Below, piece after piece: positions 1 through 8,244 of a DNA stretch of 64,000 bases. Within the stretch, counting starts at the first letter, position 1. Each line of letters starts with the position of its first letter. The DNA lies in NCBI GenBank assembly GCA_965214205.1, contig OZ243941.1:372001-436000 (forward strand), read 5' to 3'. The position numbers and the translations under genes are program-made. The DNA is from G963663315 sp965214205. GTDB taxonomy: Bacteria > Pseudomonadota > Gammaproteobacteria > Arenicellales > Poriferihabitantaceae. The notes under the pieces are model-generated. The model was not told the DNA's origin and searched no databases. It saw nothing but the letters and a program-made list of their open reading frames with translations.

Positions 1-107
1 TCATGGCGAACCGACGACTAACAACGGGGTTGGATTATCGCAAAAATCCATTTTAGAGTCCAGTTCGGCGAGATTGGCCGGATTTTATTAACAATTAACG
101 AGAATTA

Positions 108-1202
108 ATGAATCAACACCCTGATTGGTGGGACCCCTGGTCCTGCCAGCCCTATGTAGTTCCGGAAGCGGACAAATCGAGAATTTCCGCGGACAATCTG
201 CGCGAATACGCCAGGGTTCTTTTTACCACGGTCGGATTGGCGGGAGGTGTGGCCTGGCGCTACAGTCAACTCAGGAAACGCCAGAACAAGGAGATGATTG
301 ATTTCGCCGGACTCGGTATCAATGCAGAACCACAATGGCAGAACGCGCATATAGAAATGATCGAAGAACTGGGAGTCAGACATCTGTTGTTGCGGATCCC
401 GGTCTGGCAATCCGACCAGTTTGACCGCGACCTGAAATTCCTGGAGAGATTCGAAGCCAACCGATTCGTAATCAATATCCTGCAGGACCGGGAGAGTGTA
501 CTCAACCCCGATTTATGGCAGACCCGACTGCATGAAATCTTTGGCGCATTTTCCGGGCGCTGCGATATATTCAAGATCGGCAATGCCGTGAACCGGTCCA
601 AATGGGGATGCCGCAATACCAGTGACGCGCTGCGGCTATTCAAAATTGCGGATGAGGTTCGCGCGGATTACCCACATATCCGACTGCTGGGTTCATCCAT
701 CATTGATTTCGAACCTCTGCCGATGCAACGAACCCTGTTCAATGCCTGGCGATACAAAATGGACGGCTGCGCCGCGCAGCTTTACGTCAATCGCCGCGGC
801 TCCGCCTATGGCCGGCAATATCGTTACTTCGACCTCGAACGCAAAATCCGGCTCAACAAGGCGATGCTCAAACTGTCCAATACCACCGAGGACAATTTAT
901 GGATCACAGAAACAAACTGGCCGCTGCTGGATACCCAGCCCTGGACCCCCAATTCCGGACATCCGGAGACGACCGTGGATGAAACCACCCAGGCTGACTA
1001 CCTGAAACAATATTTCAGGATTTCACTGGGTACAGGCTGGGTGGAACGTGCCTATTGGTGGCAACTGATCAACCCCGGCTACGGACTGGTAGACCACCGC
1101 CAGGGCAGCCTGCGAAAGATGCCTTCCTATCACGCGTTCCAATCGCTGCTGCAAAACGACCCGCGCCAAACACACTCCTCTCAAGATGCCGAACCTGATT
1201 GA
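108..1202 (+). CDS. Glycoside hydrolase-like TIM-barrel protein, possible pseudoenzyme
   Basis: A 364-residue protein resembling clan-A glycosidases (GH39/GH5-like). The stretch ITETNWPL (Glu268) looks like the nucleophile strand of such enzymes. The strand that usually carries the acid/base in an N-E-P motif reads GNAVN (around Ala160) and lacks the glutamate. No signal peptide is obvious, so it is probably cytoplasmic. A short hydrophobic patch lies near residues 40-50. The start is an ATG preceded by a weak GAGAA ribosome site. The 3' end overlaps the next gene by 17 bases, so the two are probably co-translated. Substrate and activity are unknown. The family call rests on motif resemblance only. 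Confidence 0.6.
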   Translation: MNQHPDWWDPWSCQPYVVPEADKSRISADNLREYARVLFTTVGLAGGVAWRYSQLRKRQNKEMIDFAGLGINAEPQWQNAHIEMIEELGVRHLLLRIPVWQSDQFDRDLKFLERFEANRFVINILQDRESVLNPDLWQTRLHEIFGAFSGRCDIFKIGNAVNRSKWGCRNTSDALRLFKIADEVRADYPHIRLLGSSIIDFEPLPMQRTLFNAWRYKMDGCAAQLYVNRRGSAYGRQYRYFDLERKIRLNKAMLKLSNTTEDNLWITETNWPLLDTQPWTPNSGHPETTVDETTQADYLKQYFRISLGTGWVERAYWWQLINPGYGLVDHRQGSLRKMPSYHAFQSLLQNDPRQTHSSQDAEPD

Positions 1203-1962
1203 TATTGCCAAAGACTTCAGCGCGGACCCGGTTTCCCTGGCGAACAGAAACATAGTCGTTACCGGAGCGGCCTCGGAAATCGGCGGCGCGGTCAGTCTGG
1301 CTGCGGCGCAGGCGGGGGCGGCCGTCCTGCTGCTCGACCGCAAACAAAGGGAACTGATTCCGGTTTACGATCAGATCTGCGAGTCGGGATGCCCGGAACC
1401 GATGATGATCGAGTTTGATATTCGCCGGGCGCAGCCCGAAGGATTCATGGCGCTGGCGGATTCCCTGAGCCGGACCTGTCCCGAAGTCCATGGCCTCGCG
1501 CATTGCGCCATGTGGGGTTCACAGCTGACCCCGGTGGCGCACAGTGATATGGCTGTCTGGCAAAAGATTCTGGATCAACAATTAATACGCCCGATGTATC
1601 TGACCCGGCGCCTCTATCCACTATTGAAACACGATAATCCAGCCTCCATCATATTCTCAACGCTGGCCAGCGGACGCAACGGCTCAGCCTACTGGGGAGC
1701 CACCGGCGCCGCCTTCGCAGGCATCGAGAACCTCTGCCAAACCCTGTCCCATGAATGGGAAAACCGGAATATCCGCGTCAACACGCTGGATTGCGGAAAA
1801 GTAAAAACCGCCCTGCGAAAACAATTCTACCCCGGCGAAGACATCAGCCAACTACGAGACCCCAACGACCCCGAAATCATCCGCCATTACCTGTACCTGC
1901 TGTCCGACCACTCCGAACATATCACCGGCAGCCAATTGTCCGTACCGTTGTTGGGTGGGTAG
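1186..1962 (+). CDS. SDR-fold protein lacking the catalytic Tyr/Lys (YciK-like)
   Basis: A 258-residue Rossmann-fold protein of the short-chain dehydrogenase family. The nucleotide-binding motif TGAASEIGG is at residues 26-34. The C-terminal half resembles E. coli YciK, with a shared WGA anchor and an RVNTLD strand. At the active site, where YciK-type enzymes have Y-x-x-x-K, this protein reads T-G-A-A-F (residues 173-177), so both the catalytic tyrosine and lysine appear lost. It may bind NAD(P) without reducing a substrate. It overlaps the preceding glycosidase-like gene by 17 bases and is probably its partner. It converges on rluB with no clear terminator between. Confidence 0.75.
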   Translation: MPNLIDIAKDFSADPVSLANRNIVVTGAASEIGGAVSLAAAQAGAAVLLLDRKQRELIPVYDQICESGCPEPMMIEFDIRRAQPEGFMALADSLSRTCPEVHGLAHCAMWGSQLTPVAHSDMAVWQKILDQQLIRPMYLTRRLYPLLKHDNPASIIFSTLASGRNGSAYWGATGAAFAGIENLCQTLSHEWENRNIRVNTLDCGKVKTALRKQFYPGEDISQLRDPNDPEIIRHYLYLLSDHSEHITGSQLSVPLLGG

Positions 1963-1986
1963 CCGTTGTCTGATGATGGAGTGCTT

Positions 1987-2802
1987 TCACCGCCCCCTGG
2001 CCCCCCGCTTCTTCGGGACCTTGGGCGTGAATATCCTGCCGCTCTCCTGATTGCTGGAAACCAGGGTGATGGCTTCTGGCGGCAGTTTGAGGAAGGAACC
2101 CGGCTTGAGGCCGCGTGGCAATGCGATCGCGCCGTATCGTATCCGGTTCAATCGGTTCACCCGACAGCCGATAGCTTCCCACATTCTACGCACGGCGCGG
2201 TATTTGCCTGACGTGATCGTTACCGAATACCAACTGTTGGAATGGTCTCCCGACTGTTTGTTGAGCGCGTAAATCCGGTCGAAGCGAGTCAGAATGCCAT
2301 CGATTTTTATTCCCGATTTCAGTTTTTCGATGCCGCTCCCGGTCACTTCACCAAATATGCGGCACAGGTATTCGCGCTCAAGTCCAAGCCCGGGATGCAT
2401 CAGATGATTGGCAAGCCCGCCATCATTGGTAAACAACATGATGCCGCGGGTGTTGATGTCCAGCCGCCCCACCGCCACCCATCTCTGTCCCTTTATCGCA
2501 GGCAGGTTTCTGAATACAGTCGGCCTGTTTCCAGGATCGGAACGTGTACATATTTCACCTTCAGGCTTGTTGTAGAGCAGCAATTGCTGTGGGTTTTTCC
2601 GATTCCTGTCGTAGTGTATCCTCAACGGTTTGCCGTCAATACTGATCCGGCAGCCCACTGCCACCCGGTCGCCCGGCCGGGCAATTTTCCCATCGACTGA
2701 TATTTTTTCCTGAACAATCCATTGTTCGATTTTTCTTCTGGAGCCGACCCCGAGCGCGGCAAGATATTTCTGCAGTCTCTGCCGTTCAACCGGGTCAGGC
2801 AT
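1987..2802 (-). CDS. rluB: Ribosomal large subunit pseudouridine synthase B
   Basis: RsuA/RluB family enzyme making pseudouridine in a 23S rRNA helix. An N-terminal S4 RNA-binding domain starts LQKYLAALGVGSRRK. The catalytic domain carries the family motif VGRLDINTRGIMLFTNDG with the catalytic aspartate. About 271 residues, normal for the family, with a basic C-terminal tail (PKKRGARGR). I chose the ATG that overlaps the scpB stop in ATGCCTGA; an alternative start lies 15 bases upstream. It is the last gene of scpA-scpB-rluB, a common gammaproteobacterial order, and is probably translationally coupled. Confidence 0.93.
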   Translation of the reverse strand: MPDPVERQRLQKYLAALGVGSRRKIEQWIVQEKISVDGKIARPGDRVAVGCRISIDGKPLRIHYDRNRKNPQQLLLYNKPEGEICTRSDPGNRPTVFRNLPAIKGQRWVAVGRLDINTRGIMLFTNDGGLANHLMHPGLGLEREYLCRIFGEVTGSGIEKLKSGIKIDGILTRFDRIYALNKQSGDHSNSWYSVTITSGKYRAVRRMWEAIGCRVNRLNRIRYGAIALPRGLKPGSFLKLPPEAITLVSSNQESGRIFTPKVPKKRGARGR

Positions 2803-3427
2803 CACTGGCCTGCACATCCGGTGGCGCTTCTACAGGCGGCGAGAGTCCAGAGTCTTTTGCCAGTTCCTCCGCGACTTCGGCAAATTCCCGCTGCTCCATC
2901 AAGGGGGGCAGGTCACCCAGCGATTGCAGATTGAAATAAGACAGAAACTGAGGCGTTGTCACGAATAGCTCCGGACGGCCCGGAACATCCCGGACCCCTG
3001 CGTGCCGGACCCACTCTCTTTCCAGTAATCGCTGCATAATCTCCGGACTTACGGCCACCCCCCGGACCTCTTCGATATCACCTCGCGTCACAGGTTGGCG
3101 GTAGGCGATAATCGCCAGTGTCTCGAGCTGCGCCCTGGACAATTTCGGAGGGCGCCCGGCAAGCAGCTTCCGGATCCATTGGGCGTATCGGGTGCGTGTT
3201 TGAATACGATACCCGTTGCCTGTCTTTTTGATTTCTATACTGCGGGATTCATAATCGCGCTGCAATTCACGGATCGCCGATTCCACCTCACCAGAACGCG
3301 GCGCGGCATCCTTGTCAAAAACAGATTGAATCGCCGACAAGCTCAATGGCGCTTCAGCCACAAAAAGCAGGGCTTCGACTATATTTTTCAGCTCGGATCG
3401 GTCGGACCCGGTTGCTTCACTGCTCAT
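2795..3427 (-). CDS. scpB: Segregation and condensation protein B
   Basis: ScpB, 210 residues, a winged-helix kleisin partner that joins ScpA and Smc to form bacterial condensin for chromosome compaction and segregation. It has the family motif LAIIAYRQPVTRGDIEEVRG and the second winged-helix strand GRPELFVTT. The start overlaps the scpA stop and its own stop overlaps the rluB start, giving a tight three-gene unit. The C-terminal tail after residue 185 is acidic and proline-rich, probably disordered. Confidence 0.94.
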   Translation of the reverse strand: MSSEATGSDRSELKNIVEALLFVAEAPLSLSAIQSVFDKDAAPRSGEVESAIRELQRDYESRSIEIKKTGNGYRIQTRTRYAQWIRKLLAGRPPKLSRAQLETLAIIAYRQPVTRGDIEEVRGVAVSPEIMQRLLEREWVRHAGVRDVPGRPELFVTTPQFLSYFNLQSLGDLPPLMEQREFAEVAEELAKDSGLSPPVEAPPDVQASDA

Positions 3428-4217
3428 TTCTTTTCACATGAATGGAGCCGAACGGTTCGTTCTGCATGACAACCACCATATCATCGCGCACCAGTTCCAG
3501 TATCGCCATGAAACTAACGACCAACCCGACTCTCCCCTGACTGAGATCGAAAAACTCCTCGAACCGCACAAAGCGGGAAGTATTCTGGACTTTGCGCAGA
3601 ATGAACGCCATTTTCTCACGCATCGTCAGACCTTCCCGGTCGATTGAGAAGTTCCGGTTCACTCTGGAGCGTTCGATTACATTTCGGAATGCGACCACCA
3701 GATCATTGAGCGATGCCCTGGATTCAATCCTGACCGGTTCCGGGTCCTGAAAGCCGACACCGGCCAGATAAAGCTCCCTTTCCAGACGAGGCTGACTGTC
3801 GATATCCTGCGCGGCCTGTCTGAATCTCTCATATTCCTGCAACCGGCGAACCAGCGCCTCCCTGGGGTCGTCGTCTTCCTCTTCTTCCGGTTGCACTCGA
3901 GGCAACAGCATGCGGGATTTGATTTCAGCCAGCATGGCCGCCATCACCAGATATTCGGCCGCAAGGTCCAGGCGGAATTTCCGCATCAACTCGACATATT
4001 CCATGTATTGCCTGATGATCAGCGCAACCGGAATGTCCAGTATATCGAAGTTCTGCTTGCGAATCAGATAGAGCAGCAAATCCAGGGGACCCTGAAAGGT
4101 CTCCAGAAATATTTCCAGCGCATCCGGGGGAATAAACAGGTCCTGAGGCCAGATTTCCAGCTCTTCGCCATGGATCAATATCGGCGCGGGCAGATTGGCG
4201 GGACCGGGACTGGACAT
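3417..4217 (-). CDS. scpA: Segregation and condensation protein A
   Basis: ScpA, the kleisin subunit that bridges the two Smc heads. The N-terminal signature GPLDLLLYLIRKQNFDILD, seen at about residue 41, and the C-terminal winged-helix region (VVSFMAILELVRDD) are both present. Length of 266 residues is normal. I prefer the ATG at 4217; an in-frame TTG lies one codon upstream, immediately against the trpS stop. The gene follows trpS by only a few bases and overlaps scpB, so trpS-scpA-scpB-rluB probably form one transcript, an arrangement also seen in other gammaproteobacteria. Confidence 0.93.
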   Translation of the reverse strand: MSSPGPANLPAPILIHGEELEIWPQDLFIPPDALEIFLETFQGPLDLLLYLIRKQNFDILDIPVALIIRQYMEYVELMRKFRLDLAAEYLVMAAMLAEIKSRMLLPRVQPEEEEDDDPREALVRRLQEYERFRQAAQDIDSQPRLERELYLAGVGFQDPEPVRIESRASLNDLVVAFRNVIERSRVNRNFSIDREGLTMREKMAFILRKVQNTSRFVRFEEFFDLSQGRVGLVVSFMAILELVRDDMVVVMQNEPFGSIHVKRNEQ

Positions 4218-4220
4218 CAA

Positions 4221-5459
4221 CTATCGGTATCGGGTTCCGACCGCGTCCCTGACAAGCTGCATGGTTTCAAGGGCGGTCCCGCGGGCCTTGCGGTTGCCTT
4301 CATGAATGATCTCCTTCACCTGCTCCAGATTCGATTCATAAGGTCGGGCGCGCTGTTGAATCTCGTCCTGTTCTTCGAGGATTTTCCGGATCAACGGCTG
4401 CTTGCATGCCAGGCAGCCGAACGATGCCGCGCGGCAACCGGAATTGACCCATTCCCGGACTTCTGTGTCACTGTATACCAGATGCAATTGCCATACCGGG
4501 CACTTTTCCGGGTCACCGGGGTCGGTCAATCGAACCCTGGCCGGGTCTGTCGGCATCACCTTGATGGATTGTTCGACTCGCTTCGGATCATCTCTCAGGG
4601 CGATGACATTGTCGTAAGACTTGGACATTTTCTGCCCGTCAAGACCGGGCATTCTGGCCGCCTCCGTCAGTAGCGCTTCAGGCTCCGGCAGAATGGTTCT
4701 GCCCTTGCCTTCGAAAAAACCGGTCAGGCGGTCTTTCTGATCCTGATTGATATTGGCCTGCCCGCGAATCAGGTCCAGTCCTTCCCGATGAGCCTGTCTG
4801 TCGCCCTGCTCCGACCAGGCCCGCTGCAAACGAAAAAATGCTTTCGCGGATTTCTTGCCCATTTGCCGGACCGCCTGATCGACACTGTCCATGAACTCGG
4901 GGCCGCGCCCGAAGAAGTAGTTGAATCGGCGGGCAACCTCCCGGGTCAGTTCGACATGGGGAACCTGATCTTCTCCCACCGGAACCCAGGCCGCGCGGTA
5001 CATCAGGATATCCGCGGACTGCAGCAACGGATAACCCAGAAAGCCGTAGGTTGCCAGATCCCGGTCCTTTAGCTTTTGTTGCTGGTCCTTGAAGCTCGGC
5101 ACCCGTTCCAACCAGCCGAGCGGCGTGACCATGGACAACATCAAATGCAGTTCCGCATGCTCGGGCACTTCGCTTTGAATAAACAGGGTGGCCCGCTCCG
5201 GGTCCACTCCCGCCGCCAGCCAGTCAATCACCATATCCCAGACATTTTCACTCATGGTCTGCGGGGTATCATAATGAGTGGTCAGGGCATGCCAGTCCGC
5301 AACGAAGTAGTAGCATTCGTAGTCATGCTGCATCTTCACCCAGTTCTTCAGAACGCCGTGAAGGTGCCCCAGATGCAGTCGCCCGGTCGGTCGCATACCG
5401 GACAGCGCCCGGTTCTTTTCACCCTTCCGGCTCACGTCCAGCGGTTCGTCTGCGGTCAT
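4221..5459 (-). CDS. trpS: Tryptophan-tRNA ligase
   Basis: Class I aminoacyl-tRNA synthetase charging tRNA-Trp. The HIGH-type motif appears as HLGH in GRLHLGHLHGVLKNW near residue 28, and the KMSKS loop is intact (GQKMSKSYDN). At 412 residues it is longer than the E. coli enzyme (about 334). The extra length lies between the Rossmann core and KMSKS (around residues 175-265), as in the longer TrpS type of many proteobacteria. The gene starts 22 bases after the preceding YrdC-type gene ends and leads into scpA. Confidence 0.95.
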   Translation of the reverse strand: MTADEPLDVSRKGEKNRALSGMRPTGRLHLGHLHGVLKNWVKMQHDYECYYFVADWHALTTHYDTPQTMSENVWDMVIDWLAAGVDPERATLFIQSEVPEHAELHLMLSMVTPLGWLERVPSFKDQQQKLKDRDLATYGFLGYPLLQSADILMYRAAWVPVGEDQVPHVELTREVARRFNYFFGRGPEFMDSVDQAVRQMGKKSAKAFFRLQRAWSEQGDRQAHREGLDLIRGQANINQDQKDRLTGFFEGKGRTILPEPEALLTEAARMPGLDGQKMSKSYDNVIALRDDPKRVEQSIKVMPTDPARVRLTDPGDPEKCPVWQLHLVYSDTEVREWVNSGCRAASFGCLACKQPLIRKILEEQDEIQQRARPYESNLEQVKEIIHEGNRKARGTALETMQLVRDAVGTRYR

Positions 5460-5481
5460 TTTCTATGTTGAATCCGGTTCA

Positions 5482-6102
5482 TTACAGGAAGAAGTCGATT
5501 TCCCCTTTGCCCGCTCTCAGGACTTCAGGGATGCCGCCGATCAGATTGACGACGGATGTGGGTTTGTTTTCGCAAGGCCCGCCGTCAATCACCAGATCAA
5601 TTTCGCGCTCCAGGATATCGCGAATAACTGAAGCGTCATTCATCGGTAACTCCTCCCCCGGCAATATCAATGTCGAACTCATAATCGGTTCCTGTAACGT
5701 ATCCAGCAACATTTTCACAATCGGATAATCGGGCACTCGCAGACCGATTGACCGTCGTTTCGGGTTTTGCAGACGCCTTGGCACTTCACGAGTGGCTGCG
5801 AGAATAAATGTATAAGGCCCCGGAGTAAAGCGTTTTAACAGCCGATACATGTCATTGTCCACCGTGGCATACAGACTCAATTCAGACAAATCCTTACAGA
5901 CCAGGGAAAAGTTATGTTCGCTGCTGATCTTTCTGATCTTTGCAATCCGGTCCATCGCTTTCTTGCTGCCAATGGCGCATCCCAGGGCATAGCTCGAGTC
6001 GGTCGGATAAGCGATCACACCACCCTGCCTGATGATTTCAACCGCCTGATGGATCAACCTGCTCTGGGGGCTGACCGGATGAACCGGGAAATACTGTGCC
6101 AT
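5482..6102 (-). CDS. YrdC/Sua5-domain protein (YciO-type)
   Basis: 206-residue single-domain protein of the YrdC/YciO/Sua5 superfamily. Recognisable segments are GGVIAYPTDSSYALGCAIGSKKA (positively charged nucleotide-binding cleft), a PGPYTFIL strand and the RSIGLRVPDYPI segment. Family members such as TsaC and Sua5 make threonylcarbamoyl-AMP for the t6A modification of tRNAs reading ANN codons. YciO is a paralogue of less certain role. The length and the position just upstream of trpS and scpA fit YciO, so I do not assign TsaC function. Confidence 0.85.
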   Translation of the reverse strand: MAQYFPVHPVSPQSRLIHQAVEIIRQGGVIAYPTDSSYALGCAIGSKKAMDRIAKIRKISSEHNFSLVCKDLSELSLYATVDNDMYRLLKRFTPGPYTFILAATREVPRRLQNPKRRSIGLRVPDYPIVKMLLDTLQEPIMSSTLILPGEELPMNDASVIRDILEREIDLVIDGGPCENKPTSVVNLIGGIPEVLRAGKGEIDFFL

Positions 6103-6148
6103 GTTTTATCGGATCATTTTATTGGATCGGGCAGTTCGATCCATTGCG

Positions 6149-7534
6149 CTACAGGCTGTTACCGCTTCTTCTGCGCCTTCGGGACCGGGTTTTGTTGCCC
6201 GCTCCCGGCTGGCCGCCACGGGCATTGCCCATCGGGCGCTGCCGCTTGCGAGAGTCATCGGACCGGCTGCGGGAAGATCGGGACGGGGCGGAATCAACCG
6301 GTCGGGTAAGCTCGACATCTTCCTGCTTGCAGGTCCACCAGTCGGCGATTTCGGGATCGATCTCCCCGACCTGACTGCGCAGCAACAGGAAATCATACGC
6401 TGCCCGAAACCACCGTCGTTGCAATATGCGGTCAACCGCCTTCGGGGTTCTGAGTTCAAGCGCCGCCTGTAATTCCCAGATGCCGATGGCCGAGCTTCTG
6501 GCCCTGAAGGGCACCGAAACCGTCCTGTCCTGAACCTTGAAAACCTCTTCAGCCGCAGCCAGACACGCCTGCTCACGGCTCAATCCCGACTTGTGTCGCT
6601 TTTGCAGCTCCCGCTTGAACGGCCCCCACAACAAAACGGCGAAAATAAATCCTGCGATAACCGGTTGATCACTGGCAACACGGGCATCCGTGTTTTTTAA
6701 CGCGGCCACGATCAATGCCTCCAGCCGGGACCCTTCCTTGCCCCCGATGGAGCGAAAGGTCTGTGGGAAAAGAACCGGCGCCAGGGGCGCCTGACGAAGA
6801 ACCTGCCAGGTATCCGCCCCATTCTGGTAATGAAACAACTTCAGTATTTCTTCAAACAATCGGGCGGCGGGCACATCCTCGATAAGGGACGCGTATTTCC
6901 TGATCGCTCTGGTGACCTCCGGCCCCACCTGCAGGTCCAGTTTTGCCTGAAATCGGACCACCCTGAGCATGCGAACCGGGTCTTCGGCAAACCGGGTCCG
7001 GATATCACCGATGACACTCAGTGTACGCGACCTGATGTCTTCCATTCCCTGGACAAAATCCAGTACGACTTCCTCACCCGGATCATAATAAAGGGCATTG
7101 ATTGTGAAATCCCGGCGGACGGCATCCGCGTCTATCGAGCCATAGACATTGTCGTCGAGAATCCGGCCAGTACGGATGGTCCGGTATCGGGAGTCAACCG
7201 TCTTCCCCCCACTTTCGGGCGCGGCCCGGTAAGTCGCCACTTCGATCACTTCCCGATTGCGCCAGCCCCGACCACAGGAAACATGGATCAGTTTGAATCG
7301 CCGACCGATGATTCTGGCGCGGTCAAACAGTTTTCTGACCTGTTCCGGGCTGGCATTGGTGGTGACATCGAAATCCTTGGGACAGCGATTGAGCAGCAGG
7401 TCCCGGACGCAGCCGCCCACCAGATAGCCGTCAAACCCGGCGCCCTGAAGCCTGTCAATAACCGTCAGCGCATTGGCGCTGACACTGGATCGGTCAAACC
7501 CCAGGTCCGGGGCGGCGTATTCAACCGGCTTCAA
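6149..7534 (-). CDS. pcnB: Poly(A) polymerase I
   Basis: Class II nucleotidyltransferase that adds 3' poly(A) tails to RNA and promotes decay. The catalytic head is clear: YLVGGCVRDLLLNRCPKDFDV with the metal-binding D-x-D near residue 55, followed by RRFKLIHV and the RRDFTINALYYDP segment. The protein is 461 residues. The last 45 residues form a very basic Arg/Ser/Gly tail (ending KTRSRRRRRSGNSL), probably an RNA-binding extension like the basic tail of E. coli PcnB. The usual neighbour folK is absent. bioY lies upstream on the same strand with a 40-base gap. Confidence 0.93.
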   Translation of the reverse strand: MKPVEYAAPDLGFDRSSVSANALTVIDRLQGAGFDGYLVGGCVRDLLLNRCPKDFDVTTNASPEQVRKLFDRARIIGRRFKLIHVSCGRGWRNREVIEVATYRAAPESGGKTVDSRYRTIRTGRILDDNVYGSIDADAVRRDFTINALYYDPGEEVVLDFVQGMEDIRSRTLSVIGDIRTRFAEDPVRMLRVVRFQAKLDLQVGPEVTRAIRKYASLIEDVPAARLFEEILKLFHYQNGADTWQVLRQAPLAPVLFPQTFRSIGGKEGSRLEALIVAALKNTDARVASDQPVIAGFIFAVLLWGPFKRELQKRHKSGLSREQACLAAAEEVFKVQDRTVSVPFRARSSAIGIWELQAALELRTPKAVDRILQRRWFRAAYDFLLLRSQVGEIDPEIADWWTCKQEDVELTRPVDSAPSRSSRSRSDDSRKRQRPMGNARGGQPGAGNKTRSRRRRRSGNSL

Positions 7535-7574
7535 GAGAAATCGCGGCGCGTCAACCTGCGGACCGGACTGATTC

Positions 7575-8174
7575 TTATTGATTTCCCGTCCCGCTGGTCA
7601 ACCGTTTCCATGCCATCGGCAAGATGATCATAGCCAGTACGATTTTCGCCAGGTCGCCGAACAGGAAAGGCGTCAGCCCCCATGCCACAATCGGCTGGTC
7701 CCAACCGAAAATCTGCCCCAGCCAGATCAAGCCGGGTACATAGATAATGATGTTGCCGACCAGCATGGCCATGAACGTGCTGATCATTCTCCGGTCCCAA
7801 CCCTTTTCGGCGAGCCAGCCAGTGGCGGCGGCGGCCAGCACAAAACCGAGCAGATACCCCCCTGTCGGCCCGGCCATATAAGCAAGTCCCAGACCCTTTT
7901 CCGGCGTGCCGGCGAACACAGGCAAACCGAACACGCCCAACGCCATATACAGGATGACTGTACAAGCGCCGAGCCTCCATCCGTAGATCATGCCGAGCCC
8001 CAGTACGACAAAAGTCTGCATGGTCATCGGCACCGGATAAAACGGAATTTTCAATTTAGCTGATAATGTCAATAAACCAGCTCCGACAAGAGCCAGGAAC
8101 AACGGACGCATCCAGCCCGGCCTGTCCCATAATGTATCCGCCAGAGTAGGAAATTGAATGGATTGCGTAGTCAT
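7575..8174 (-). CDS. bioY: Biotin transporter BioY
   Basis: BioY is the membrane substrate-binding (S) component for biotin uptake, working alone or with ECF partners. About six hydrophobic helices are visible over 199 residues. The family signature is YPVPMTMQTFVVLGLGMIYGWRLG, and GPTGGYLLGFVLAA matches the G-P-T-G-G-Y motif. No bioM or bioN energising genes are adjacent. The gene follows lnt on the same strand with a 70-base gap that holds a TATAAT-type -10, so it probably has its own promoter. Confidence 0.93.
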   Translation of the reverse strand: MTTQSIQFPTLADTLWDRPGWMRPLFLALVGAGLLTLSAKLKIPFYPVPMTMQTFVVLGLGMIYGWRLGACTVILYMALGVFGLPVFAGTPEKGLGLAYMAGPTGGYLLGFVLAAAATGWLAEKGWDRRMISTFMAMLVGNIIIYVPGLIWLGQIFGWDQPIVAWGLTPFLFGDLAKIVLAMIILPMAWKRLTSGTGNQ

Positions 8175-8201
8175 GGATTAACCTCGTAACTGAATCTTCG
8201 T

Positions 8202-8207
8202 ATTATA
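8202..8207 (-). promoter_or_regulatory. Candidate -10 box for bioY
   Basis: On the minus strand the lnt-bioY gap contains a perfect TATAAT, 27 bases before the bioY ATG. A CTGTTG hexamer 17 bases upstream is a poor -35. No BirA or BioR operator could be recognised by eye. Confidence 0.45.
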
Positions 8208-8244
8208 TACCACTTCCGCAATCGCAACAGGGTCGGAAAATCAG

